Source: Pseudisothecium myosuroides (Eukaryota; Streptophyta; Bryopsida; Hypnales; Lembophyllaceae). From it: DNA of 64,000 nucleotides. The position numbers were made by a program, and so were the translations under genes. Every line of letters begins with the position of its first letter. Position 1 is the first letter of the stretch. The stretch lies in the NCBI GenBank assembly GCA_951799445.1, contig OX637290.1:22810987-22874986 (forward strand), in the 5' to 3' direction. Shown piece by piece: positions 36,418-48,345 of this stretch. The notes beneath the pieces were generated by a model. The model worked only from the letters and a program-made list of their open reading frames with translations. It did not search any database and had not been told where the DNA came from.

Positions 36418-36668
36418 CTCCCTTTGTCCCAAAAGTGATTGTCCACAATTTTGTAGGCGTTTTTTTGAGCCAATCTCATTGATCATATTGTCAGAAATTT
36501 AATTAAGAAATGTTCCAAATTTTATATCACTAGAATCAATGAAGAACATTGCATGTGTTCATTGCAACCTAAATAAATTAGCCACAAGGAAGTATTTCTT
36601 TTGGCCTATTCAAAGCAACCTTAAAAAACATGACATTCAAAGTGGACAATCATTTCGAGACAGAGGAG
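36418..36668. mobile_element. Stowaway-like MITE with TA target sites
   Basis: Ends CTCCCTTTGTCCCAAAAGTG and the complement of CTCCTCTGTCTCGAAATG, both followed by ATTGTCCAC. Flanked by TA on both sides (36416-36417 and 36669-36670). 251 bp, non-coding. Confidence 0.8.
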
Positions 36669-36879
36669 TATTATTTTCATTCAAGAAAAGCAGATGCAAA
36701 TTTGACTTCTTTGCTGAGATGGAAGCTTGTCAACCTTGATGAGTCGCCTCACCAGCCTATCCCTTGGTTTCATCTTCCAGACTCCCTAATTATTGTCTCC
36801 GGCATGACGTCTTTGGGTGGCGTTTTTTCTCGGCAAGCCAAGAGAAGCCTCTCAGCACAATCCACCTGCGGGTGATGCC

Positions 36880-37013
36880 CCTTTTGTCCTTAGTTTAGTT
36901 TCTGTTGTAATTTGTTTGGGGTCCTTTTGTTTCCCAGCATGCCTCTTGTAGTTGCTGCGCTTGCATTTTGCCCCTTGCAATGAAATTCCATTTCATTTGT
37001 TTTAAAAAAAAAA
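36880..37013 (+). mobile_element. Possible 5'-truncated LINE tail
   Basis: A segment rich in TTTG and TTGT words ends in CCTTGCAATGAAATTCCATT and then an A-run. A similar 'TTTGCAATGGAATTCC' plus A-rich tail occurs at 44803-44850. Shared 3' ends with poly-A are typical of truncated non-LTR elements. No coding part remains. Confidence 0.3.
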
Positions 37014-37120
37014 GTTTCAATTTCCTATCTACAACTACATTTACATTGCACAATGGGGTTAGGATTGGAGTGGAGTGGACAGTGCCTCATGGTTACATTG
37101 TTCGTGTTGTAGTTGCCTAG

Positions 37121-38026
37121 CCCCTAAAGGACCGTTGTTCCTTAGGGGGACAAATGCGTTTTTGGGCAAGTACTTACGAGCTGAAATTTTTTAGTGATTT
37201 TTTGAAACTTTTTTTGGAGATAGAAAAACTAATAAGCTTTGTGGGAATATAATTTTTTTAACAATCGGTGCCCGGGAACAAAAGTTATGACCAAATAAGC
37301 TCAAAATAGGGGACGGGGGGCAGCCCGGGCAGCAAAAAAAATGGACAAATTTTTTTTTAATTTTTTCTTTCTCATAGATTTTATTTTTGTCTATTTATAA
37401 AGCTTTGATTCATTTCATTTGGATATGTTATGAGAAAGTTATGGACATTCTTTTTTTTCGGGCAGTTAGAGCATCTTCTTGAAAAAAATAACTTGTAGGA
37501 TTCATTTATGAAAGCAATTTTTCAAATTTTTCAATTTTTTTTTTCCGCATAGTTTAGTTTACTTGCTAGAACAATCTCAGCTTTGGGATTAGTGCATTTT
37601 AATTCCATCTAAAATATATGAATATTTTAGATTTTCCTTCTATCTTGTACCTACTTCTACTTAACAATTTTTTTAAGAATGATAATTAAGTTTTTTTGAA
37701 TTTTTTTTCTAGACTCTCAACTCAATTCTCCTCTATAAAGATTTAAAGCTCAAAACTCTGTAGTGCAAAAATTTTAAGTTAAAAATGTTCAAAGTCAAAA
37801 TCTAGTCCTGCAATGTGCTGAAAAACTTGTTTTTTTCACTTTAAATGAGTTATCTTGCAATCTGTGTGGTCAAAAGTTCTGAAATTTTTTCCACACACTC
37901 TAATACTAGTTAGGTATAGGATCCTACGGTTAGATGTGAAAAAAAAACATTTTTCAATTTTTTTAACTCTTTGCTATAGATATGGCAGTTGTGAGTGTTT
38001 TTTGGCAGAAAAAAGGCCTTTAGGGG
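37121..38026 (+). mobile_element. CCCCTAAAGG-family element with CTAG on both flanks
   Basis: Begins CCCCTAAAGGACC and ends GGCCTTTAGGGG. The interior matches the copies at 2613, 40236, 45041 and 47085. Both flanks are CTAG (37117-37120 and 38027-38030) instead of TTAA, which shows that the 4-bp flank is a target duplication, not part of the terminal repeat. 906 bp; no transposase frame. Confidence 0.8.
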
Positions 38027-38728
38027 CTAGCTAAGAAATTATGTGCATGGAGTGATACAATGGATAGGGCATCCAATACTAACTTCAAAAAAAATTATTT
38101 TTCATTGGATCTGTTGTGACAAAGACTATGGCATCGACTCACATTATATATCCAAGTTTCTAAATCTTATCAACAACTACATTCACACTACACAACACTT
38201 GTGACTCATCAATTATTGATTATAAATAAATTTCTTGGACACATGTAATACAACAAGCCAAGAAAATATGAGAGATGGGCAAGCAACTCTTCAAACAATT
38301 CAACTGCTTGTGGCTCATCTCTAGAGTTACTAGAAAGGCAAGCAAAGCTTGTAGAAGAACCATAACATTCAGTAGCTTAAAGAGAGATTGTCTTTTCCTC
38401 TACTCAGCTATCATCCACGAATCCATCCATGATTTTCAGATGTGTACAAAGAAAGGTAGTAGGGTGGTAGGTACTAGATTCTAACTCATATATGTTGGGT
38501 CCCATGGAAAAGATCTTTGAAACACAAAGAAAATACTGTATATTGACAACTTGAGGATCAAAGCTGGTTCAGTTTATTAATGGCAGCTAATTGAGTATTG
38601 ATAATGTTAAAATAATTCCCTTGTGGTTAATCAAAGTTCAAATCGGCTAGTTCTGACAAATCTTTTTTAATAATTTGCTACCACACAATTGTGACCCCTT
38701 AACCCATTACCACACTTTCTAAGTTTCT

Positions 38729-38800
38729 GCCACTTGTCCTTCTAGTTATTGCTATGATGTGAAATATTCTACATCATTCCGTCAGGCAAAAGGTAGTAGC
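38729..38800. repeat. Dispersed direct repeat, copy 1
   Basis: Shares GCCACTTGTCCTT, GAAATATTCTACATCATTC and AAAGGTAGT with 41218-41335. Confidence 0.5.
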
Positions 38801-39291
38801 CAAATGGGCTATTGAATGTTATAGCATATAAAATCCCGGTTAAATAAAAGGCAATACAAATCAATCTAGCCAACCAAAAGGAGGATGAAAGGAACCAAGT
38901 CCAATGGCACTTTTGAAGACAAAAGAAGCCAACAAAACCAGGATAGAACATAACATTTAGTAGCCTTCAAAGAGGCTACCTTTTCCTCTCTAGAATCTTC
39001 CTCCTCAAAATTCATCCATATATCATTAATGTAAGCTCGGTACCAAGACAGTGGTAGTGCATTTATGGTGTGCTTCATTTTCTTTTGCTAATTCTAGGAT
39101 CAAACATACAAATCAACAAATAATTGCAAAGAAAGATTGTTTGCCAAAAATCCAAAAAGTTCATTGAGTAATACTCCAATGCAATCTAGCTATTTACCAT
39201 CGATAGTTTATTTTGGATTTTTGAATGAGAAGAAAAGCTCTTTATGTACACATGGGGTGATAGGAGGTAGAACAATCCATGTGAGATAAGT

Positions 39292-39548
39292 ACACTACCC
39301 AAAATAGTAAAATTGGGTTGCTTTAATAATTAGGTTGCTTTTAGGAGAGAAGTTACCTCATGACTCCCAACTTGTCCACGTGGAGGTGTATGCAATTCTC
39401 TAAACCCGAGCCATGAACCAATGCATCAACCTATGCAACTTTACTTGGTTCCTACATTATTGCATCCTTTTACAATAACTGTACATATTTATATAGTGTA
39501 GAATGTCAAAAATTAGTGAGGGGCAACCTAATTTCACTATTTTGTGTA
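39292..39548. mobile_element. MITE with CACTACCCAAAATAGTAAAA-type ends (copy 2)
   Basis: Ends match those of 8763-8996 (AAAATAGTRAAATTRGGTTGC), with the same internal TAATTAGGTTGCTTT direct repeat. Immediately followed by the foldback at 39562. Confidence 0.65.
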
Positions 39549-39561
39549 GAATTTGTAATTT

Positions 39562-40000
39562 CTCAACCACTCATAGTTAAGTCAAAAGTAAGAATTATAT
39601 TTGAAGTACAATTTTAGACCTTATTTAGGCATAGTAGAATAACTATTTTCAAAAACTTTGAACCAAGAAAAGTTGGTAAATCAAGTTAACTTTCATTTTC
39701 AAAAATCCATTTGAGATTTCAAGTCTCCAATCAAAAGTTATGGACAAAATTCAAAGTGGATATTTGAATTTGTCAAAAAAAACATGCCTTTCAACCCCTC
39801 TCCGAAATTTGTCCATAACTTTTGATTGGAGGCTTGAAATCTCAAAAGGATTTTTAAATATGAAATTTAACTTGATTTGCCAACTTTTTATAGTTCAAAG
39901 TTTTTGAAAAAAGTTATTTTACTATGCCTAATTGAGGTCTAAAATTGTACTTCAAATACAATTTCTGCTTTAATTTGACATAACTAAGTGAGCAGTTGAG
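39562..40000. repeat. Large foldback (inverted repeat), arms about 200 bp
   Basis: The left arm (CTCAACCACTCATAGTTA, then ATTTGAAGTACAATTTTAG, GGCATAGTAGAATAACT, AAAACTTTGAA, CCAATCAAAAGTTATGGAC) is mirrored by the right arm up to AGCAGTTGAG. The centre, near 39775, is about 20-60 bp. No protein is encoded. It could be a foldback transposon or, if transcribed, a source of hairpin RNA. Confidence 0.75.
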
Positions 40001-40235
40001 CTCCTACTCCAATTCTTATTTACATATCCCACATTGTTTATTTCACCTCCTACCATCTAATATATATATCAAGAGTTGTCTTCTTCATTTCACAACACTA
40101 AAAGCAATTAAATGGTTTTTGAAGCAAAACAAAGAAGTAATTGGATACCTTGTTTTCCATGAATTTTTTACTTACTAATTTAAATTTAAACTTTAAATCC
40201 CCAATGCTTCTTTTTTTACTTGGATTCAATGTTAA

Positions 40236-41158
40236 CCCCTAAAGTTCCTTGACTATGTTCTCACCAAAAATGCTCCAAAACTGCCATTTCTAGTACAAGT
40301 ACCAAATTTTTGAAAAATATCATTTTTGGACACATGTAACCGTAGGATCTTGTAGTACTCTAGTTTGAGAATATGTGGAAAAAATTTCAGAAATTTCCAT
40401 CGTGTAGATTGGAAGATATTAGCATTTGAAGTGGCAAAAGTCCTTTTTTTGGCCCTGAAAAAATCCGGGCAGCTGCACTTCACAAGGTCAGATTATTATG
40501 AAAAAAAATTCAAAATGTTTGTGTTTCTTTGGATTCATTCTTCAGGGCAAGTTGGCTACATGCTTAAAATTTTTCAGATTATTTGGAATTGTACAACATA
40601 TAGGAAAAAATAGTAAGTAGAAAGAACTAGAAAATGGTTCAAAACACTAAATTGTTAAGAAGTTAATTATGGAATTGAAAAATGCCAATCCCAATGGTTG
40701 CAATGTTGTAATAAACAATCTACATCCTACAATTTTAATTTTTTTGAAAAATATTGAAAATTGGGTGAAATAAACGACTTCAAAGTTTATTTTAGAATAG
40801 ACAATCCATAACTGCCCGCAAACTAAAAATCCTCATAACGTTTGACTCATTGATCAGAATAAAATGATTCAAAGCTTTCCACGTATATATAAATCTAATA
40901 AACCAATTTCAAATTTTTATTTTTGAAAAAAGTGATTTTTCTGATCTGCCCGAACTGCCCGAGTTGAGAAACAAACAACATATTTGGCCATAACTTTTGA
41001 CTCGTATTTCCAAATGTCATGAAATTTGGTGCATATGAAAGATATTCCTCGTCCCCACCTTCTATAAAAATTTCAGCCCAAAATATGCAAATCTCCATTC
41101 ACAAGTACCTGCCCAAAATTTCTATGTTGCCAAAAAAGGCATGTTGGTCCTTTAGGGG
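40236..41158 (-). mobile_element. CCCCTAAAGG/TTAA-family element
   Basis: Begins CCCCTAAAG and ends CTTTAGGGG, with TTAA at 40232-40235 and 41159-41162. It lies inverted relative to the 37121 copy, and all interior blocks are recognisable. 923 bp, no transposase frame. Confidence 0.8.
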
Positions 41159-41217
41159 TTAAGCACAATAGTTTCAATGCTATTGTTTATGTGGTGCTGA
41201 CAACTCTTGTGTGAAAT

Positions 41218-41335
41218 GCCACTTGTCCTTGTAGCTACTAATGGGTGTGGAATATTTTACACAATCTTATCCCTCAGAGGGAATGATGTGGAATATTCTA
41301 CATCATTCTGTCGGATGAAAGGTAGTGCAACTCAC
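41218..41335. repeat. Dispersed direct repeat, copy 2
   Basis: Partner of 38729-38800. The GGAATATTYTACA motif occurs twice within it. Confidence 0.5.
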
Positions 41336-41953
41336 CGCTACTGAATTTTATGAAGAGTACACTACGAAATAGAAATCTTATTTTGCAGCCAATGATGATG
41401 GATTTGTTGAGCGTTTTGCTTTGTTTTTGTCTTATGCATGTTAAGCCTTAAGTCTTGGATGTGGCGTTGCAATTTATTCAATTTAGTAACGGATTGGCCC
41501 TTTTTGTTTTAAAAATAAAAATAAAACTCATTGCGTGAGGGCTGAGGACCCTAAACACATGACTATATTGAATATCATCTTTAAGACTTTTCACAAGTTA
41601 GTGCACGAAAAACACAAAGTGCTAGCATGTGAGCATAGAATCTATGAGCCCATGAGCCGAAGAGTCTATATTATAGACACCTTCAATGGCTATATGTGTC
41701 TATGTTATAGGTATCCATGTTATAAACTCTTTCAATGCTATAGTGTAGCTACGTTAACATTATAGGTACATATGTTATAAACACCTTCAAATTGTTGTAG
41801 GTATATATCTACAAATAGGTTCAAAGCTTGTAAGCTCATGCCTCTGCACTCATGCGCTAGCATTGTTGATAGCAACTTGCATTTCAACGCTTGGAACATG
41901 TCTCCTTGATTTCTCACTTTTAAAAGTTGAAGACTAGATTTAATGAAAAATTA

Positions 41954-42600
41954 TACCCCCCAAATGCCATTTTGGATGCTAAGATCTACAATGGAAAAAA
42001 AACTATTTTTTTTGCATATCCAACTAGAGGATCTTGCACTAGACATATATATAAACCAACAAAAAAATTCAAAAAATTTGACCGAATAGATTGTAAGATA
42101 TTAGTAATCAAAGTGAAATAACAATTTTTTCTTATACTTTGTCATATAAGGCTTATTGACTTTGAGTCCTTTTATCCTAAAATTTTTGTTCCACAAAGTT
42201 TTGAGGTCAAAATATTTAGAATTGAAAATTCAATTGAAAATCTAGGAAAAAAATTCAAAAATTCAAAAATTAATTTATGTTCTTTAAATTTTTGTTAAGT
42301 AAAAGTTGATATAAGATGGAAGGAACAATTCAGTTATTAATAGTTCAAAATAGAATTAAAACATGTCTAGCCTAATGATAAAAATGTTTTAGCATGTAAT
42401 CAGCATCCTATGAACCTTTTTTGTTTTGAAAATTGTGAAAATTGAGTTTGGAAACAATATATGTGATTATTTGAAGAAGATGCCTTAATTGTCACAAAAT
42501 AAGGCTCTTCCTAACTATTACTTCACTAATCCAAATGAAACAAATCAAAAGTTTTCATGTAGACATAACTATATTCTATGAGAAAAAAAATTGTTTCAGT
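41954..42600. mobile_element. Diverged, truncated copy of the CCCCTAAAGG family
   Basis: Starts near CCCCAAATGCC and carries family interior blocks (AGAGGATCTTGCACTAG, GATTGTAAGATATTAG, GTTAAGTAAAAGTTG, CAAATGAAACAAATC). The outer ends are unclear. Confidence 0.5.
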
Positions 42601-43198
42601 TTTTGCACTTGTGAAAGCATAGCTTTTTCTTGTAGGCATCTCTATAAATAAATTATTTATTCTTGAAAAGGTAGTATTCATTCTTATTTTTGTAAAAGAA
42701 ATTCAGAAAATTATTCTAGGAATCTACCTAAAATCTCAAAAATCTATTCTAAGACTTTGAATTTTTATGGATTAATCGTGTCACCCTTGTTTAGTGGGAC
42801 CTACTTTTGTGTTTTATATGTTGCATCTTTTTACTACATACAATCAGTTTTTTCATAAAACAAGAAGATTAAGTCATTAATTCTTTGAAGATACAGAAAA
42901 CATTCCTAGATAACTTTTATGTTATATACAAATTTCAATTATTTATTTTTATTAAAAAAATACAACAATTGTTATGTAAAAAGTTCCTACCGGGGCAAAA
43001 CTGTCCCTGCATTGGGGTGGCTCGTTGCACAACTATAAGTGTAACTGGTTTTCACGTGCTCGTTGACCACCAAGTATTCTAAGTGATGTTTATAACAAAT
43101 ACTAAGGTAGAAGCACCTAAAGTGAACAGGATTTGTCCACGACATCTAGAAAACAACCTAAATCCAAGCGCAAGTGAACCCAAAGAAGACATGTGGGG

Positions 43199-43456
43199 TT
43201 GAGTCTAAAGTAGTGTGACGTGCCTCTTGTAGAGGTAAAATCAAGGGTGAATGTAAAAAAAAAGCCCCCCTATTTTGTGCCGTCTCTAGGGTATGTTTAA
43301 GACCTTTCCTAGCTAATTTGGGGCCTTTGATTGCAAATATGAACTCATAATTTGCAAATTTTATCATGCCTAGCAAATAGAAAGTTCTTGCATTTTCCTT
43401 AGGGGTAAAACAGGGGGCTTCTGCAGGAGGCTTATTGCACTACTTTAGACTCCACT
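43199..43456. mobile_element. Mutator-like MITE, shared-core family (copy 3)
   Basis: Inverted ends GAGTCTAAAGTAGTG match exactly. Flanked by an 11-bp direct repeat GACATGTGGGG (43188-43198 and 43457-43467). In reverse orientation the core contains CTAATTTGGGGCCTTTGATT and a CTATTTTGTGCCGT block shared with copies at 3608 and 28183. Non-coding. Confidence 0.75.
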
Positions 43457-44276
43457 GACATGTGGGGACCCAAAGTAGACAAGTAGGGTTCCAAGAAGTT
43501 GAGGGTGGGGCATGTGTTGCCCAATCACCCACACGTGATCCAAATTTATATTCTATCGCTTTTGGATGTTTTTGTGCCCACTTTGATGTTAGTCTAGTGT
43601 CCACAACAAGGGCATCTACAAAGTTGTTTTCAAAAATTTGTATTGTATTCATATAAAGTCGAAAAAATACGAAACCAATTTTCTTGGTTCCCTAACCTAG
43701 TTCCTAACAAGCGCACATAATTTTTTTCTCTATGCACCCTCCAGATCAAGAGCTCCACCCTCCAGATCAAGAGATCCAGAACAAGTGCCCTATATAGGTG
43801 CTTCTACCTTACTGACAGGAACAAAAAATGGAAATATCAGAAACGGACTATTGTGAAATGGAATACTTGCATATTTTATGTGGAATAATACCCTCTAGTA
43901 AAAACAAATTAAAAGAATATACCATCAGCTTGCTGTTTCAGGTTCTCAGTCTTGTTTTGGCCACATGTTGCAAAACTAATTCAGGATCGCAGTGAGACAA
44001 TCAAGCATGAGATACGCCAGAATAATGACGTTTGATGAGGTCCTTCTGAAGGAGCTCAATTCAGGCTCTCAATGAACAGAGTTTGCAGATGAAGAATAGT
44101 AGATCAGACAATCAATGAAGAGACTTCAAGAAATTAGGCAAGCGACAGTTGAAACTTGGGCATGATTTGTGCTGGAACAGAGAGAAATAGCTCCGGCCTC
44201 TAAACTTAGAATTCTTTCTCTTCGGCACCAGGCCGAATTGGCCTGGTTGGTTTGTACATTAAGTTAGGCCCCGTTC

Positions 44277-44794
44277 AGACTAGAGGATGGACAAACAGAT
44301 TTTAAAGCTCATTGGCTGAAATTGCATCCTTGTCTAGTGCTGCGTTCAGACATCCTAGTTTATCCACTGCAATAAGCTACCACATCACCAACCAATGTGC
44401 CACCTCAGCGGACAAGATGTAGAAATTTTGGGTCTTGCCTGCAGGGTCGCTCCAAACTTGTCCGGTGGACAAAGCGTTCCATCTTGCACGCAACATTCCT
44501 CTGTATTGTCCCAATGTTCATCATGCAAAGCACTTTTGCTATTTAAAAGTCATTGAAAAGATCCCAGAAAGTGCAAGCCCAAGGGAAAGCTGAGGAAGGT
44601 ATAGCTGGAGATTGTAGCAAGGATTTGGAAGCATAAGGATTGGCCGGCAGGCTGTGCCGTAGTCTGTGAAACCACATTGATGAACCGGCCGGCACTGTTA
44701 TCATCCTCTTGATGTGGAAGGTATTCCCAGGGACGAAACACCGGCCGCGGCACCACTGTTCATTGTTTGGCCGGTTGATAGTCTAAACCGGGCC
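44277..44794. mobile_element. Harbinger/Tourist-like MITE (TTA target duplication)
   Basis: Ends GGCCCCGTTCAGACTA and complement of GGCCCGGTTTAGACTA match at 14 of 16 positions. TTA flanks both sides (44274-44276 and 44795-44797). 518 bp, non-coding. Confidence 0.75.
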
Positions 44795-45040
44795 TTAACC
44801 TTTGCAATGGAATTCCGTTCTATTTGTGTCAAAAACAAAAACTAAAAACTAAAGATTCCATCTAACTTACTCTACTAGAGAAGGGCCCAGACCAACAGAA
44901 AGTCCAATGTGGCAATTAGAATACATTCAGTAGCAATGGAATCAAATTGAAATGAATGTAATAATTCACAACCTAACCATACAAGAGACAAATTCAGTGG
45001 TTTACTCAAGTGTGTCTTCACTTGCTATATTTTCTCTTAA

Positions 45041-45926
45041 CCCCTAAAGTCCCATTGTCCCCTCGGGGGACAAGATGGATTTTGGACAGGCTCCTACGGT
45101 CTCAATATTTATCCAATTTTGTCATTATTTTATTTTATTTTATTCAATGTAAAAAATCACATTAGCTTTTTGAAAAAATTATGGCACAAGAAACCCTTTT
45201 TTTAGTTCGGTGGGTAGGAAAAAACCCTCTAAAAAAATTAAAATTAAAAAAAATTAATTTTTTTATATAGATTATATTTTTTATCTACATGGGAGGCTTT
45301 GATTTTTTCCATTTGGATTTGTCCTGTGAAAGTTATGGACAATCTTGTTTTTCAGGCAATTAGAGCATCTTCTGGAAAAAAATAACTTGTAGGATCCATT
45401 TTTTACCTCAATTTTTACAATTTTTCAAAAAATAAAGTTTCACAAGTGAAGATCTCTTGCTAGAACAATCTCACCATTGAGATTAGAATGTTCCAATTCC
45501 ATCTTAGAGCTTTTAATGATTTAGATTTTCCTTCAATCTGGAACCTACTTCTACTTAACAATTTTAATGAATGAAAACTAAGTGTGTTTTTTTGGAATTT
45601 TTATTCAAAACTCTCAACTCAATTTTCCATCATAGTAAATTAGAAATTCAAAATCAATAGAGTGAAAATCTTAAGTTATGAAGGTTCAAAGTGAAAAAAT
45701 GTAATTAAGCAAGGTGCAAAAAAACTTGTTTTCTTCACTTTACATGCAAATATTTTGCAATCTACACGGTCAAAGTTTGTGAGATTTCTTCCACACATTC
45801 TTGCACTAGTCTAGTACAAGATCCTACTGTTAGATATGGAAAAAAAATTACAATATTTTGCTCTTTGAGATAGAAATGGCAATTTTGAGTGGTATTTGAT
45901 GGAAAAGAGGCCTTGGGACTTAGGGG
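45041..45926 (+). mobile_element. CCCCTAAAGG/TTAA-family element
   Basis: Begins CCCCTAAAGTCCC and ends GACTTAGGGG, with TTAA at 45037-45040 and 45927-45930. Same orientation and interior as 37121. 886 bp, no transposase frame. Confidence 0.8.
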
Positions 45927-46354
45927 TTAAAAAAAATAAGGGAGTGAAAAACAAAGAAAAATTTCACACCAACCAAAGTGTCTTCTTAAAAAAATAGGGT
46001 GTAAAAAGGAAGAAAATTTTCATACCAAGTTGATATCCTAAGTGTTGGAATACTAAAACTAAGTTGTTTCAAAACGCATGGAATTCTACGCATGTATACT
46101 TTGTACTTTTTTCTTTTGCCACTTTTGCTTTCACTTTGCTTTTCAATTCACTTTTTTTCTTTGTAAAGAAATTAGCTTAGAAAAAATTGCATTCACATGG
46201 GTAGTATAAGTAATGATAGAGTGCCATAATATAGGTCATTTTACCAAATTATGTAATTATAGGGGCCCTTTTATCGAGGACTTGGAGGTAATAGCCCCCT
46301 AAAATATACCCCCTCACCGCGTAGAGGGGTATAAAATATACAAAGAGTGGTCCA

Positions 46355-46690
46355 CTCAAGATCCCACTACATTCAGACAATTTGAATGCAAGGCCAATCA
46401 AAAAATAGATATCACAATACGTCTACTGATTCCACTAGCTCCATTCAGCCTTCGAGAATGCAAAGCCAAATAAAATAAAAATTACAATGCATCTCTTAAT
46501 CTCACTACATTTAGTCAATTTGAATATGAAGCCAAAAAAATGGAGATCACATGACATTTGCTAATCCCACTCTATTTTGTCTTAGGCAATGTGAAGCCAA
46601 AAAAATAAATTGGAAATCACAATGCATCTCCTAATTCCACTACATTCAGCCAGTTTGAATGAGAAGCCACAAAAAATTGGAGATGACAAT
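46355..46690. repeat. Tandem repeat, about 80-bp units, 4 to 5 copies
   Basis: Units share CCACTACATTCAGCCA, TTTGAATG.GAAGCCAAAAAA and a GGAGATCACAATGCATCT block, diverged between units. Confidence 0.7.
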
Positions 46691-47084
46691 GTATTTATAG
46701 ACGACCTTTATAAGTGGTGCTATTGGTAACCGTGAAAGTCTGTCAGAAGAGTAACCGCCGCTATAAGGTTTGAATGGCAACTTTTATTATTATTGATTTC
46801 TGGCAGCAATTTTGTCGGCAATCATTTTTAAGTCATTTACTAGTTGACTAAAGTCATATACTGAAGAACTCTCGTGTATGCAATCATAGTGTAGTGCTTC
46901 ACAGTGTTACATTGATCCCTTGACAAATAATGCCACGTAGTTAGTGGTATCATCCACTTGTCAGAATCTCTTTCCAACTATGGTTGGCAACGACGGCTAT
47001 GATTTTGTTTCTCTCCTTGTCAAGGTCTACAGTTCCACCATTTCTCCACAAGCTCCATGCTCTCTCTTTGTGTTGTTCACTTAA

Positions 47085-48006
47085 CCCCTAAAGGGCCAAG
47101 GCATTTTCTGGCTCCGAAACCACTGAAAACTGCCATTTCTACTGCGATCACTCCCTAAACCAAAAAAAACTTTAAAAAAAATAATCTAACCATAGGATCT
47201 TGTACTTCACTTGTCTCAAATCATGTGGTAAAAATTTGAAGAAATTTGACCGTACGGATTGAAAGATATTAGCGTTTGAAGTTGGAAAAAGAAGTTTTTT
47301 TGAACTCTGGATTGCAAATTCAGATGACTTTGACGGCCATTTGTGGATTTTTTTTGCACTACACACCATAAAGTTAAAATTTTTATGTTGAACATTTGAG
47401 TTGAGAGTCGGGGAAAAAAATTTCAGAATGTCAAAACTTGATTTTCACATATAAAAAAATTGTTAAGTAGAAGTAGGTCCAAAATTGAACAAAACACTAA
47501 ATCTTCAATAGCTCTTAGATGGAATTAAAAAACCATAATCCCAACGGTGGGATTGTTCTTGCAAACAAACTTAACCTTTTCAAAAAAAAAAATTTGAAAT
47601 TTTTTGAAAATTGCATTCAAAAATGAATTTCATAAGTTGTTTTTTGAAGAAGGCGCTTAGATTGCCCGAAAAACAAGATTGTCCATAACTTTCTCATTCT
47701 AAGTCCAAATAGAATGAATCAAAGCTTCAAATATAGACAAAAACATGATCTTTGAGAAAAAAGAATTTATTTTTTTAATTCAATTTTTAAAAGTTTTTTT
47801 TTTCTGCCCGACGAACTGCTTTTTTGACTTCGGGCAGTATAACTTTTTTTCCCGGGCACCGATTGAAAAAAAAATTATATTTTTGGAAAGCTAATGTGAT
47901 TTACTATCTTCAAAAAAAGTTTCAAAAAATCTGGTCAAAATTTCAGGTTGCACGAGCCTGCCCGAAATCCCAAGTGTCCCCCGAGGGGATTTTGGGCCTT
48001 TAGGGG
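47085..48006 (-). mobile_element. CCCCTAAAGG/TTAA-family element
   Basis: Begins CCCCTAAAGGGCC and ends GGCCTTTAGGGG with TTAA at 47081-47084 and 48007-48010. Inverted relative to 37121. Near the right end it carries the CCCCCGAGGGG motif, which the 45041 copy has near its left end. 922 bp, no transposase frame. Confidence 0.8.
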
Positions 48007-48089
48007 TTAATATCGTTGTACATTGTTGTAGTATTGGGCAAGACAACAAAGTGGTGTGGCAAAAGGATGGAATGAGCAACAATGATTTG

Positions 48090-48345
48090 TTAGGGTTCAC
48101 TCTTATGGCACCATTCTTCTTCTAGTTGTTGCAATGCAGGGTTCACTCTTCTGGTTGCCGTTCCTCTTCTGGTTGTTGCAATGTAGGGTTCACTCTTCTA
48201 GCTGTTATTCTTCTTCTGGTTGTTGCAATGTAGGGTTCACTCTTCTGGCAATTCTTCTTCTTCTGGTTGTTGCAATGTAGAGTTCAATCTTCTGGTCGTC
48301 GTTCTTCTTTTGGTTGTTGCAATGTAGGATTCACTCTTCTGGCCG
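48090..48345. repeat. Tandem repeat, about 55-bp units, 5 copies
   Basis: Units contain GTTGTTGCAATGTAGGGTTC followed by ACTCTTCTGG and a TTCTTCTTCTG stretch, with small changes between units. Confidence 0.85.

Noticed and set aside
4745..48010. Regularly spaced TTAACCCC motifs considered as a CRISPR-like or telomere-like array
   Set aside because: Each pair bounds a 0.9-kb element with inverted ends and a shared interior, so they are transposon ends. They are not a CRISPR array, and TTTAGGG telomere repeats are not present in tandem.
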